Shown here in pieces: positions 26,579-34,135 of a stretch of 64,000 nt of DNA. The notes beneath the pieces were generated by a model. It searched no databases, was not told the origin of the DNA, and saw nothing but the letters and a program-made list of their open reading frames with translations. A program made the translations under genes and the position numbers. Within the stretch, counting starts at the first letter, position 1. Each line of letters begins with the position of its first letter. The stretch comes from Streptomyces lichenis (lineage in GTDB: Bacteria; Actinomycetota; Actinomycetes; Streptomycetales; Streptomycetaceae): positions 1-64,000 of the forward strand of contig NZ_JALPTH010000005.1 in assembly GCF_023218175.1 (NCBI RefSeq). Reading direction: 5' to 3'.

Positions 26579-27178
26579 ATGACCCGCGTGATCGCCGGGA
26601 CGGCCGGCGGACGCCGCCTCGCCGTACCGCCCGGCAACGGCACCCGCCCCACCTCCGACCGGGCCCGCGAGGGGCTGTTCTCCAGTTGGGTGGCGTTCCT
26701 GGGAAGCCTGGACGGGGCGCGGGTCGCCGACCTGTACGCCGGGTCCGGTGCGGTGGGCCTGGAGGCGCTGTCCCGGGGCGCCGCCCACGCGCTGCTGGTG
26801 GAGGCCGACCAGCGGGCCGCCCGCACGCTCAGGGAGAACGTCCGCACGCTGGGGCTGCCCGGCGCCGAGGTGCGCACCGGCAAGGCCGAGCAGGTGGTGG
26901 CGGGCGCTGCCCCGGCGGAGCCCTATGACGTGGTCTTCCTCGACCCCCCGTACGCGGTCCCGGACGCCGAGCTCGGCGAGATCCTGCTCACACTCGCGGC
27001 GGGCGGCTGGCTGGCCGAGGACGCGCTGGTCACCGTGGAGCGCGGGACCAGGGGCGGCGAGTTCGGCTGGCCGGAGGGGTTCGAGCCGCTGCGCTCACGG
27101 CGTTACGGCGAGGGCACGCTCTGGTACGGTCGCGCCGCCTTCCCCGAGGGGGCCTTCCCCGAGGAGGGCGCACGATGA
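26579..27178 (+). CDS. rsmD: 16S rRNA (guanine(966)-N2)-methyltransferase RsmD
   Basis: A 199-residue class I SAM methyltransferase: [35 protein letters not shown] is the family N-terminus, [18 protein letters not shown] is the SAM-binding motif I, and [12 protein letters not shown] is the catalytic DPPY motif of N6/N2-methylating enzymes. The ATG at 26579 has GGAAG about 9 bases upstream. The stop overlaps the coaD start (ATGA), the common rsmD-coaD pairing. It modifies G966 (E. coli numbering) in the 30S head. Confidence 0.96.
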   Translation: MTRVIAGTAGGRRLAVPPGNGTRPTSDRAREGLFSSWVAFLGSLDGARVADLYAGSGAVGLEALSRGAAHALLVEADQRAARTLRENVRTLGLPGAEVRTGKAEQVVAGAAPAEPYDVVFLDPPYAVPDAELGEILLTLAAGGWLAEDALVTVERGTRGGEFGWPEGFEPLRSRRYGEGTLWYGRAAFPEGAFPEEGAR

Positions 27179-27693
27179 CCGGATCCGAGAGCGAGGGACT
27201 TCAGTTGCGCCGCGCAGTCTGCCCGGGGTCGTTCGACCCCATCACCAACGGCCACCTCGACATCATCGCCCGGGCCGCCCGGCTCTACGACGTGGTGCAC
27301 GTCGCGGTGATGATCAACGCTTCCAAGCAGGGCCTGTTCACCGTCGAGGAGCGGATGGAGCTGATCCGCCGGGTCACCGGCGAGTACGGCAACGTGGAGG
27401 TGGAGTCCCACCACGGGCTGCTGGTCGACTTCTGCAAGGAGCGGGAGATCCCGGCCATCGTCAAGGGGCTGCGCGCGGTCAGCGACTTCGACTACGAATT
27501 GCAGATGGCCCAGATGAACAACGGGCTGTCCGGGGTCGAGACGCTGTTCGTGCCGACCAACCCCACCTACAGCTTCCTGTCCTCCTCACTCGTCAAGGAG
27601 GTCGCCGCCTGGGGCGGGGACGTCTCCCATCTGCTGCCCGCGCCCGTGCACGAGGCGCTGGTCGAGCGGCTGGCGGAGCGCAGGAAGGCCTGA
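27175..27693 (+). CDS. coaD: Phosphopantetheine adenylyltransferase
   Basis: A 172-residue nucleotidyltransferase that converts 4'-phosphopantetheine and ATP to dephospho-CoA. The (T/H)xGH motif is TNGH (residues 24-27) in [36 protein letters not shown] and the C-terminal [13 protein letters not shown] loop complete the active site. It overlaps rsmD by 4 bases. The N-terminus ([10 protein letters not shown]) is about 10 residues longer than minimal homologues, so an internal start is possible. Confidence 0.97.
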   Translation: MTGSESEGLQLRRAVCPGSFDPITNGHLDIIARAARLYDVVHVAVMINASKQGLFTVEERMELIRRVTGEYGNVEVESHHGLLVDFCKEREIPAIVKGLRAVSDFDYELQMAQMNNGLSGVETLFVPTNPTYSFLSSSLVKEVAAWGGDVSHLLPAPVHEALVERLAERRKA

Positions 27694-27787
27694 CGGCCCG
27701 TCATCCGCTGTCCGGGGCCGCCCGGCGGGCCGTACAGTCGTCCTTCGAACCTCTCCATCCCGGCCGCACGAAGTGGAAGAGCACACG

Positions 27788-28873
27788 GTGGACGTGCACA
27801 AGAAGCTCGACGAGATCGTCGAGACGGTCCAGGGCGCCCGGTCCATGCCCATGTCGGCCTCCTGCGTGGTCAACCGCGCCGAACTGCTCGCCCTGCTGAA
27901 CGACCTGCGGGACGCCCTGCCCGGCTCGCTGGCGCAGGCCCAGGAGCTGATCGGCGGCCGGGACCAGCTGGTCGAGCAGGCCCGCGCCGAGGCCGGGCGG
28001 ATCATCGAGCAGGCGCACGCCGAACGCGGCTCGCTGATCTCCGGCACCCAGGTCGCCCAGAGCTCCCAGGCCGAGGCCGACCGCATCCTCGCCGAGGCCC
28101 GCCAGGAGGCCGAGGAGATCCGCGCCGAGGCCGACGAGTACGTGGACTCCAAGCTGGCCAACTTCGAGGTGGTCCTCACCAAGACCATCGGCTCCGTCGA
28201 CCGGGGCCGGGAGAAGCTGCTCGGCCGCGGCCCCGGCCTGGACGAGCAGGGCTACGGCGACGCGGACGCCCCCGAGTACAGCGCCGACCCGGCCACCCTG
28301 ATCGGCCGCGCCGACGCCTATGTGGACACCAAGCTCGGCGCCTTCGAGGCGGTGCTCAGCAAGACCCTGGAGGCCGTCGGCCGGGGGAGGCAGAAGCTGC
28401 ACGGGCGGATCGCCAGCGACGAGCTGGGCGCGCACATGGCCGCCCAGGACGCCGCCGGGAACCCGCTGCACACCAGCGACGCCGACTACCTGGCCGGGCT
28501 GGCCGCCGTCGCCGAGCCCGAGGCCGCCGCCGCGCAGGCCCCGCCCGCCCCCGCCGCGCCCCCGCAGCCGGTGGCGCCCGCCGTGCCCGCGCAGGCCGAC
28601 CCCTACGCGTACCCCCAGGCCGCCGACGCCTACGGCTACCCGCAGGACCCCTACGCGTACCAGGGCTACGACCAGCAGCAGGCGTACGGGCAGCAGCAGT
28701 CCTACGGCTACGAGCAGCAGCAGCCGGTCCCGCAGCAGGGGCACCCCCAGCACGGGCACCAGCAGCAGGGACACAACCAGCAGGCACAGCCGGCCGCGCT
28801 GGACGAGACCAGCTTCTTCGACACCAGCATGATCGACCTGGAGCAGCTGCGCCGCTACGAGCAGGGGCGCTGA
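27788..28873 (+). CDS. DivIVA/SepIVA-like coiled-coil cell division protein
   Basis: A 361-residue coiled-coil protein. The N-terminus VDVHKKLDEIVETVQGARSMPMSASCVVNRAELL and the following long helix with AEAGRIIEQAHAER and AEADRILAEARQEAEEIRAEADEYV match the SepIVA/DivIVA-related proteins found next to coaD and rnc in actinobacteria. The C-terminal third (about 245-350) is a disordered Gln/Tyr/Pro/Ala-rich region. The GTG at 27788 is chosen because GGAAGA lies about 7 bases upstream; GTG at 27773 is in frame but would start at that ribosome site. It is probably a polar growth or septation scaffold. Its function in Streptomyces is inferred from mycobacterial SepIVA. Confidence 0.88.
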   Translation: MDVHKKLDEIVETVQGARSMPMSASCVVNRAELLALLNDLRDALPGSLAQAQELIGGRDQLVEQARAEAGRIIEQAHAERGSLISGTQVAQSSQAEADRILAEARQEAEEIRAEADEYVDSKLANFEVVLTKTIGSVDRGREKLLGRGPGLDEQGYGDADAPEYSADPATLIGRADAYVDTKLGAFEAVLSKTLEAVGRGRQKLHGRIASDELGAHMAAQDAAGNPLHTSDADYLAGLAAVAEPEAAAAQAPPAPAAPPQPVAPAVPAQADPYAYPQAADAYGYPQDPYAYQGYDQQQAYGQQQSYGYEQQQPVPQQGHPQHGHQQQGHNQQAQPAALDETSFFDTSMIDLEQLRRYEQGR

Positions 28874-29017
28874 GCCTCCGGCCCCGATTGGGACGGAGCG
28901 AGCCGGGGAGGTATCCTGGCTCTTCGGTCGCGAGTACGTCCGCGATCCAGCCTGCCCGCGTCGGCGCACTGCGCGACCGCGGGCGGCCCCCAGACGAAAC
29001 CGAAAGCAGGAAGAGCC

Positions 29018-29653
29018 CTGAGTACGCGCCTCGACCACCGCAACCCCCTCGTGTTCGACACACACGAGCTGGGCCGGCGTCCCGGTGCCCTGCAGCGTCT
29101 CGACCGCTCGGTACCGGCACCGGCCGACCTCGGCCTGGACGGCGTCATCGCCGTCCCCGAGGGATCGCCCGTGGAGCTGGAGCTGCGCCTGGAGTCGGTC
29201 ATGGAAGGTGTGCTTGTCACAGGCACCGCCCGTGCGTCGGCGGCAGGCGAGTGCGTAAGGTGTCTGGAGCCGCTGCACCGCGAGGTCGCCGCGGACTTCC
29301 AGGAGATGTACTCGTACCCCGACACCGACGACCGCGGGCGGCACAAGCCCGCGGACGACGAGGACGGGGAAGGCGAGGACATCGTCCCCCTTGAGGACGG
29401 CATGTTCGACCTCGAACCCGTGCTGCGCGATGCGGTGGTGCTCGCACTGCCCATGCAGCCGGTGTGCCGGGAGGACTGCGCCGGGTTGTGCCCCGACTGC
29501 GGGCTCGACCTGAACGAGGACCCCGACCACCACCATGACGCCGTCGACATCCGTTGGGCGGCACTGCAGGGACTCGCCGGTTCACTCGGAACCGATGAGA
29601 AGGACAACATGAGCGGCGCCGAACCTGGCGTCGACGAGAAGCAGGAGAAGTAG
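29018..29653 (+). CDS. DUF177 (YceD) family protein, probable CTG start
   Basis: A DUF177 protein of about 211 residues preceding rpmF, the classic arrangement; in plants and E. coli YceD is needed for 23S rRNA accumulation. The C-terminal [17 protein letters not shown] holds a Cys cluster that may bind zinc, and CVRCLEPL a further pair. The frame has no ATG/GTG/TTG near the conserved N-terminus [19 protein letters not shown]: the first GTG is at 29051, inside it and without a ribosome site. A CTG at 29018 ([10 protein letters not shown]) has AGGAAGAG immediately upstream. I therefore place the start at CTG 29018; GTG 29051 is the conservative option. Confidence 0.88.
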   Translation: MSTRLDHRNPLVFDTHELGRRPGALQRLDRSVPAPADLGLDGVIAVPEGSPVELELRLESVMEGVLVTGTARASAAGECVRCLEPLHREVAADFQEMYSYPDTDDRGRHKPADDEDGEGEDIVPLEDGMFDLEPVLRDAVVLALPMQPVCREDCAGLCPDCGLDLNEDPDHHHDAVDIRWAALQGLAGSLGTDEKDNMSGAEPGVDEKQEK

Positions 29654-29655
29654 CC

Positions 29656-29829
29656 GTGGCTGTTCCGAAGCGGAAGATGTCGCGCAGCAACACGCGCCAC
29701 CGCCGGTCGCAGTGGAAGGCTGCGGTCCCCACCCTGGTGTCGTGCGAGCGCTGCCAGGAGCCGAAGCTGCAGCACATCGCGTGCCCGAGCTGCGGCACGT
29801 ACAACAAGCGCCAGGTCCTCTCGGTCTGA
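29656..29829 (+). CDS. rpmF: Ribosomal protein L32 (zinc-type)
   Basis: A 57-residue L32: [21 protein letters not shown] at the N-terminus, then [17 protein letters not shown] providing two CxxC pairs of a zinc ribbon, ending NKRQVLSV. Complete and of normal length. It starts with GTG 2 bases after the DUF177 stop, with AGGAGAAG overlapping the end of that gene, so it is translationally coupled. The rnc gene follows 20 bases later. Confidence 0.97.
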   Translation: MAVPKRKMSRSNTRHRRSQWKAAVPTLVSCERCQEPKLQHIACPSCGTYNKRQVLSV

Positions 29830-29849
29830 GCGGGCTGGTGAGAGGCACC

Positions 29850-30764
29850 GTGTCTGGCCAGAAGACGGCGGAAGACGCCAAGAAGCAGGCGGAGAACACG
29901 GCCTCGTCCCACACGCTTCTGGAAGGGCGGCTCGGGTACACCCTGGAGTCCGCCCTTCTGGTGCGTGCGCTGACCCACCGCTCCTACGCGTACGAGAACG
30001 GCGGTCTGCCCACCAACGAGCGGCTGGAGTTCCTCGGGGACTCCGTGCTCGGCCTGGTGGTCACGGACACGCTGTACCGGACCCACCCCGACCTGCCCGA
30101 AGGCCAGCTGGCCAAGTTGCGGGCCGCGGTGGTCAACTCTCGTGCGCTGGCGGAGGTCGGTCGCGGCCTCGACCTGGGAGCCTTCATCCGGCTCGGCCGG
30201 GGCGAGGAAGGCACCGGCGGCCGGGACAAGGCGTCCATCCTCGCCGACACCCTTGAAGCGGTGATCGGCGCGGTCTACCTCGACCAGGGCCTCGACGCGG
30301 CGTCCGAGCTGGTGCACCGGCTCTTCGACCCGCTGATCGAGAAGTCCTCCAACCTCGGCGCCGGCCTGGACTGGAAGACCAGCCTCCAGGAACTCACCGC
30401 GGCCGAGGGTCTCGGGGTTCCGGAGTACCTGGTCAGTGAGACCGGACCGGACCACGAGAAGACCTTCACTGCTGCCGCCCGCGTCGGTGGTGTCTCGTAC
30501 GGCACCGGCACCGGCCGCAGCAAGAAGGAAGCGGAGCAGCAGGCGGCGGAGTCCGCCTGGCGGTCCATCAAGGCCGCCGCGGACGAGCGGGAGGCGGCGG
30601 CCAAGGCCGCGGCCGACGGCACCGGCGCCACCCCGGCACCGGAATCACCCGCCGCGAACGGTGCTCCCGCTTCCGCCGAGGCGCCCACCGCCCGGGAAGA
30701 GGCCGCCGACACCTCTTCCGTGGCGCAGGGCTCCTCCCGGGTGGCGGACTCGGCCACCCGCTGA
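29850..30764 (+). CDS. rnc: Ribonuclease III
   Basis: A 304-residue dsRNA-specific endonuclease that matures rRNA and, in S. coelicolor (AbsB), influences antibiotic production. The RNase III signature [15 protein letters not shown] is at about residues 56-69, and a second catalytic acid stretch is [16 protein letters not shown] dsRNA-binding domain follows (about 175-245, with [15 protein letters not shown]). The last roughly 50 residues are an Ala/Pro/Ser/Thr-rich tail beyond the usual end. The start is GTG 29850 with AGAGG close upstream; GTG 29838 is an alternative. Confidence 0.96.
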   Translation: MSGQKTAEDAKKQAENTASSHTLLEGRLGYTLESALLVRALTHRSYAYENGGLPTNERLEFLGDSVLGLVVTDTLYRTHPDLPEGQLAKLRAAVVNSRALAEVGRGLDLGAFIRLGRGEEGTGGRDKASILADTLEAVIGAVYLDQGLDAASELVHRLFDPLIEKSSNLGAGLDWKTSLQELTAAEGLGVPEYLVSETGPDHEKTFTAAARVGGVSYGTGTGRSKKEAEQQAAESAWRSIKAAADEREAAAKAAADGTGATPAPESPAANGAPASAEAPTAREEAADTSSVAQGSSRVADSATR

Positions 30765-30773
30765 GCACCGCCA

Positions 30774-30807
30774 CCGCCCCGCCGCACCGGGAAACACTCC
30801 GGGGCGG
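30774..30807 (+). terminator. Possible terminator after rnc
   Basis: CCGCCCC (30774-30780) can pair with GGGGCGG (30801-30807) across a loop that itself holds a GGGAAAC; a GTTTCCC at 30812 could pair with that instead, giving alternative structures. It is weaker than the other terminators in the window. Confidence 0.4.
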
Positions 30808-30831
30808 CGGGGTTTCCCATGTGCCACGGGG

Positions 30832-30894
30832 TGTTTCCCAGGTGGTTCGGGCGGTTGCCCAGGCGGCCCCGGGGGTTTCCCGGGTGGCCCGGAG
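30832..30894 (+). repeat. Three imperfect 21-base tandem repeats upstream of mutM
   Basis: Units at 30832-30852, 30853-30873 and 30874-30894 share the pattern GGTTTCCCGGGTGGCCCGG with a few changes, and a partial fourth unit begins at 30895. If read in the mutM frame they would encode [17 protein letters not shown] repeats, but the mutM start is downstream, so they are taken as non-coding. The rnc-mutM gap is otherwise unremarkable. Confidence 0.6.
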
Positions 30895-30969
30895 GGTTTC
30901 CCGCCCGTTGCCGTCGGCCCCCGTCCGTTCCCGTCGGTGTCCTGTCCGTTTCCCGTCCGAGGAGTCGCG

Positions 30970-31833
30970 TTGCCCGAGCTGCCCGAGGTCGAAGTCGTCC
31001 GGCGCGGACTGGAACGCTGGGTCAGCGGCCGTGTGGTCGCCGCCGTCGAGGTACTGCACCCGCGCGCGGTCCGCCGCCATCTGGCCGGCGGTGACGACTT
31101 CGCCGCCCGGCTCACCGGCCACCGCCTCGGCGTGCCCAGGCGGCGCGGCAAGTACCTCTGGCTGCCGCTCGCCGACACCGACGCCTCGGTCCTCGGCCAC
31201 CTCGGGATGAGCGGGCAGCTCCTCGTCCAGCCGGACACCGCCGCCGACGAGAAGCACCTGCGGGTCCGCGTCCGCTTCGCCGACCCGCTCGGCACCGAAC
31301 TGCGCTTCGTCGACCAGCGCACCTTCGGCGGACTCTCGCTGCACGACAACACTCCCGACGGGCTGCCGATACCCATCGCGCACATCGCCCGCGACCCGCT
31401 CGACCCCGCCTTCGACGAGGACGCCTACCACCGGGCGCTCCGGCTGCGCCGCACCACCCTCAAGCGTGCCCTGCTCGACCAGACCCTGATCAGCGGCGTC
31501 GGCAACATCTACGCCGACGAGGCGCTGTGGCGCTCCCGCCTGCACTACGACCGCCCCACCGCCACCCTCACCCGGCCCCGCTCCGCCGAACTCCTCGGCC
31601 ACATCCGGGACGTGATGACCGCCGCCCTGGACGTCGGCGGCACCAGCTTCGACAGCCTGTACGTCAACGTCAACGGCCAGTCCGGCTACTTCGACCGGTC
31701 GCTGGACGCCTACGGCCGCGAGGGCCTGCCCTGCGCCCGCTGCGCCACCCCGATCCGCCGCCGCCCCTGGATGAACCGCTCCAGCTACTACTGCCCCCGC
31801 TGCCAGCGCCCGCCCCGGCCGCCGGTGGTCTGA
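30970..31833 (+). CDS. mutM: Formamidopyrimidine-DNA glycosylase
   Basis: A 287-residue Fpg/MutM base-excision enzyme that removes 8-oxoguanine and formamidopyrimidines and nicks the abasic site. The mature N-terminus must be Pro-Glu, the catalytic residues; this fixes the start at the TTG at 30970 ([15 protein letters not shown]), which has GGAG 8 bases upstream. [11 protein letters not shown] and the H2TH motif [15 protein letters not shown] are present, and the C-terminal zinc finger is CARC-x16-CPRC. Full length. A 46-base bidirectional terminator follows. Confidence 0.97.
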   Translation: MPELPEVEVVRRGLERWVSGRVVAAVEVLHPRAVRRHLAGGDDFAARLTGHRLGVPRRRGKYLWLPLADTDASVLGHLGMSGQLLVQPDTAADEKHLRVRVRFADPLGTELRFVDQRTFGGLSLHDNTPDGLPIPIAHIARDPLDPAFDEDAYHRALRLRRTTLKRALLDQTLISGVGNIYADEALWRSRLHYDRPTATLTRPRSAELLGHIRDVMTAALDVGGTSFDSLYVNVNGQSGYFDRSLDAYGREGLPCARCATPIRRRPWMNRSSYYCPRCQRPPRPPVV

Positions 31834-31844
31834 GGCCCACGGAA

Positions 31845-31890
31845 GACAAGGCGGCCCCGACCGGAACGATCCGGTCGGGGCCGCCTTGTC
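31845..31890. terminator. Bidirectional terminator between mutM and the CAP-domain gene
   Basis: A perfect 20-base stem (31845-31864 with 31871-31890) around the loop AACGAT, placed between the converging mutM and CAP-protein stops. Confidence 0.85.
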
Positions 31891-31901
31891 GCGTACCTCT
31901 G

Positions 31902-32831
31902 CTAGAAGCCGAAGTTCTGCGTCCACCAGGGGCCGCCGGAGCCGAAGTGCACTCCGACGCCCAGGGTCGTGTAGTCGGGGTTGAGGATGTTGGCGCGGTG
32001 GCCCGCGCTGGTCATCCAGGAGGCCATGACCGCCTCGGCGTCCGCCTGGCCGCGGGCTATGTTCTCGGCGGACAACCCGGAGACACCGGCCGCGGCGGCC
32101 CGGTCCCAGGGGGTGCGGCCGTCGGGGTCGGTGTGCGAGAAGTAGCCGCGGGCGGCCATGTCCCGGCTGTGCGCCCCGGCCAGCGAGTCCAGCTTGGCGG
32201 AGGCGGTCAGCGGCTTCAGGCCGGCCTTGGCGCGCTCGGCGTTGACCAGCTTCAGCACGGCGGCCGCGGCGGCCTGCTCACGGCTGCCCGCCGGGTCGGA
32301 GGTGCTCGGCGCCGCCTGGGTCGGGCGGACGGGGGCCCGCTCCCGGGTCTTCTCCGGCGCCGGGGCCTGGCTGCGGGAGGGGGTGGCGGTCCGCTCCGGG
32401 GCGGCCTTGCGCTCGGGTGCCTTCCGCTCGGCGGCCGGCTTCGCGGCGGGTGCCGCGCTCTTCGCCGCCTTGGGGGCCTTGGTGGAGGGCGCCGCCTTGG
32501 GGGCCTTCGACGGGGAGGCCGACGGCGTCGTCGACGGAACGGCGGAGGAGGCCTTGGCCGAGGGGGTGGGAGGCGCCGAACGGTCGGCGCCGCGGCTGGC
32601 CGGAGTCTGCTGCGAGCGGTCCTCGGCGCGGGCGCTCGTGCCGCCCTGCGGGTCGAGAGAGGAGCCCTCCACCTGGACGCTGTCCCCGGAGGGACCGCCG
32701 ACGGTGACGAAGTCCCCGCCGGGCAGCAGGCCCGAGGCGACGGCGACCGCGCCGACCGCCATCGCGGCGGAGGCACCGAGGAGTCCGGTGCGCACCGGAA
32801 CCACGGCGCGCTTCTTGCGGTGGCGTCCCAT
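31902..32831 (-). CDS. Secreted or surface CAP-domain (SCP/PR1-like) protein
   Basis: A 309-residue exported protein. An Arg/Lys-rich head (MGRHRKKRAVV) and hydrophobic segment (LLGASAAMAVGAVAVASGLL, about 19-38) form a signal or anchor. A long Ala/Pro/Lys/Ser linker (about 60-175) of cell-wall-spanning type follows, then a CAP domain (about 185-309) with VLKLVNAERAKAGLKPL, LAGAHSRDMAARGYFSHTDPDGRTPWDRAAAAG, ENIARG and SAGHRANILNPDYTTLGVGV. Bacterial CAP domains are often sporulation or envelope proteins of unsettled activity. The ATG at 32831 is supported by AGGAGGG upstream. It converges on mutM and is divergent from acyP. Confidence 0.9.
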   Translation of the reverse strand: MGRHRKKRAVVPVRTGLLGASAAMAVGAVAVASGLLPGGDFVTVGGPSGDSVQVEGSSLDPQGGTSARAEDRSQQTPASRGADRSAPPTPSAKASSAVPSTTPSASPSKAPKAAPSTKAPKAAKSAAPAAKPAAERKAPERKAAPERTATPSRSQAPAPEKTRERAPVRPTQAAPSTSDPAGSREQAAAAAVLKLVNAERAKAGLKPLTASAKLDSLAGAHSRDMAARGYFSHTDPDGRTPWDRAAAAGVSGLSAENIARGQADAEAVMASWMTSAGHRANILNPDYTTLGVGVHFGSGGPWWTQNFGF

Positions 32832-32993
32832 CTGCTGAGCCCTCCTGGTCGACGTCAGGCTGGCCGCTCCTCGATCCCCCGAACGGGTGAGGCCATTGCG
32901 TCGGGACTGTACGCCATGACGGATGGGGCGGACGGGGATCGTGACGGATTCGGCGGGCATCGAGGCGCGGCGGAGAGCGGTTAGCGTGCTGCC

Positions 32994-33275
32994 ATGAACG
33001 AGGAAGCGCGGTTGACGGCCTGGGTGCGCGGGCGGGTACAGGGAGTGGGGTTCCGCTGGTTCACCAGGGCGAACGCGCTGGAGATCGGAGGCCTCTCCGG
33101 CTTCGCCCGGAACACCGACGACGGCCGGGTGCAGGTGGTGGCCGAGGGGCCGCGTGAGAATTGCCACCGTCTGCTGGCCTGGCTGAACTCCACCGACACG
33201 CCCGGTCGGGTCGACGGCGTCACCGAGATCTGGGACACACCCCGCGGCGGCTACCAGGGCTTCGCCATCCGTTGA
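32994..33275 (+). CDS. acyP: Acylphosphatase
   Basis: A 93-residue acylphosphatase hydrolysing carboxyl-phosphate bonds. The phosphate-binding loop and catalytic Arg are in [18 protein letters not shown] (about residues 11-28), and the catalytic Asn is in [17 protein letters not shown]. The C-terminal GGYQGFAIR ends as in the family. It is a single-domain enzyme, conserved just upstream of smc in this genomic region. Its ATG at 32994 lies about 160 bases from the divergent CAP-protein start. Confidence 0.95.
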   Translation: MNEEARLTAWVRGRVQGVGFRWFTRANALEIGGLSGFARNTDDGRVQVVAEGPRENCHRLLAWLNSTDTPGRVDGVTEIWDTPRGGYQGFAIR

Positions 33276-33672
33276 GGGGCGGGGCGGCGGTCAAGGGAGC
33301 GGGGGTGTGCCGGAGGCGCCTGGCATATGCCGGAGGCGCCGTGACCTGCTGGTTGCCAGACCACGGCTTGTCATGGCAGGCTGCCCGGTCAAGGATGGGC
33401 GAAGCACCGTCCGACGCCCCCGGGCACCGCGCGCGAGGCGCCGCCGCCACCGAAGCGGCCGCAGCCCCCCGGTCGCCCGCCGTTGCGGGGTGTGATCGTG
33501 TTGACCGTCAAACTTTTTGGTGAGACTCTGAAAGCCCCGCGCACCTTGGCTGTTCGGCAGGCAGAGCACGACGGTATGTACGGACCTGCGAGCACCGCCG
33601 GTGCGGGTTTCCCACACGAACCCACGACCCACACCGTTACGGTCGGTCACTCATTGTGGAGGACCAAAAGTC
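33276..33672. promoter_or_regulatory. Intergenic region acyP to the small coiled-coil gene
   Basis: About 400 bases without a clear gene. It holds two 13-base direct repeats TGCCGGAGGCGCC at 33308-33320 and 33328-33340, exactly 20 bases apart, with the palindrome GGCATATGCC (33322-33331) between them. Farther along, TTGACCGTCAA (33501-33511) is a palindrome that could be both a -35 box and an operator for the downstream gene. A GGAGGACC ribosome site is at about 33658. Confidence 0.45.
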
Positions 33673-33885
33673 ATGGCAAAGGCGCTTCTCGGTTACGTCG
33701 GCGGCACCGACCCGCGACTCCTCGCCGAGATGCGACGGCTCCAGCAGCGCGTCCAGGACCTGGAATCGGAACTCGTACGCATCCAGTCCGAGAACGACGC
33801 GCTGAACGCTGCCGCCGCTCACAGCGAGTCCCCCTTCGACGGGCTGGACATCGACGTACCCACAGCGGAGCCTGCGCTCACCTGA
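33673..33885 (+). CDS. Small coiled-coil protein of unknown function upstream of smc
   Basis: A 70-residue protein: MAKALLGYVGG-TDPRLLAEMRRL, then a heptad-like LQQRVQDLESELVRIQSENDALN (about residues 24-50), then an acidic tail. The coiled coil has Leu/Val/Ile at a and d positions, suggesting a dimer. GGAGGACC lies about 11 bases before the ATG at 33673. A promoter-like TTGACC and a UUCG-loop terminator bracket it, so it is probably its own transcript. I recall related proteins across actinomycetes but no known function. Its place directly before smc is suggestive but not proof of a link. Confidence 0.85.
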   Translation: MAKALLGYVGGTDPRLLAEMRRLQQRVQDLESELVRIQSENDALNAAAAHSESPFDGLDIDVPTAEPALT

Positions 33886-33957
33886 TCCCGCTCGACGGCT
33901 TCGGCCCACCGGCCCCCAGGCCGCGGGCAGGGTGAGAGACACTCTCGCGAGATATGC

Positions 33958-33979
33958 AAGGGACGCTTCGGCGTCCCTT
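33958..33979 (+). terminator. Terminator with TTCG loop after the coiled-coil gene
   Basis: A perfect 9-base stem AAGGGACGC/GCGTCCCTT closed by the very stable TTCG tetraloop and followed by a T-rich stretch. Confidence 0.85.
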
Positions 33980-34135
33980 CTGTCTTTCCCCCGCCTCCAG
34001 GTGCTGCACGGGCCCTCTCGGCCATCGTCCGGCGCGCTCCGCCCCCCGTTCACCCTCCGTACCCCGCGTTGTACGGACTGATCTGCCCACCGCCCTCACC
34101 GGTCAAACGGACACCGGCGGGTAGAGTCCGAAGGC

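Noticed and set aside
22723..26883. A 1386-residue minus-strand open frame opposite the DAK and recG genes
   Set aside because: It mirrors the two known plus-strand genes and has the His/Gln/Pro/Arg-rich makeup of an antisense shadow. RecG motifs are on the plus strand.
30436..30969. An N-terminal extension of MutM with collagen-like GGxPGG repeats
   Set aside because: Fpg/MutM requires Pro as the mature N-terminal residue, so translation must start at the TTG at 30970; an extension would inactivate the enzyme.
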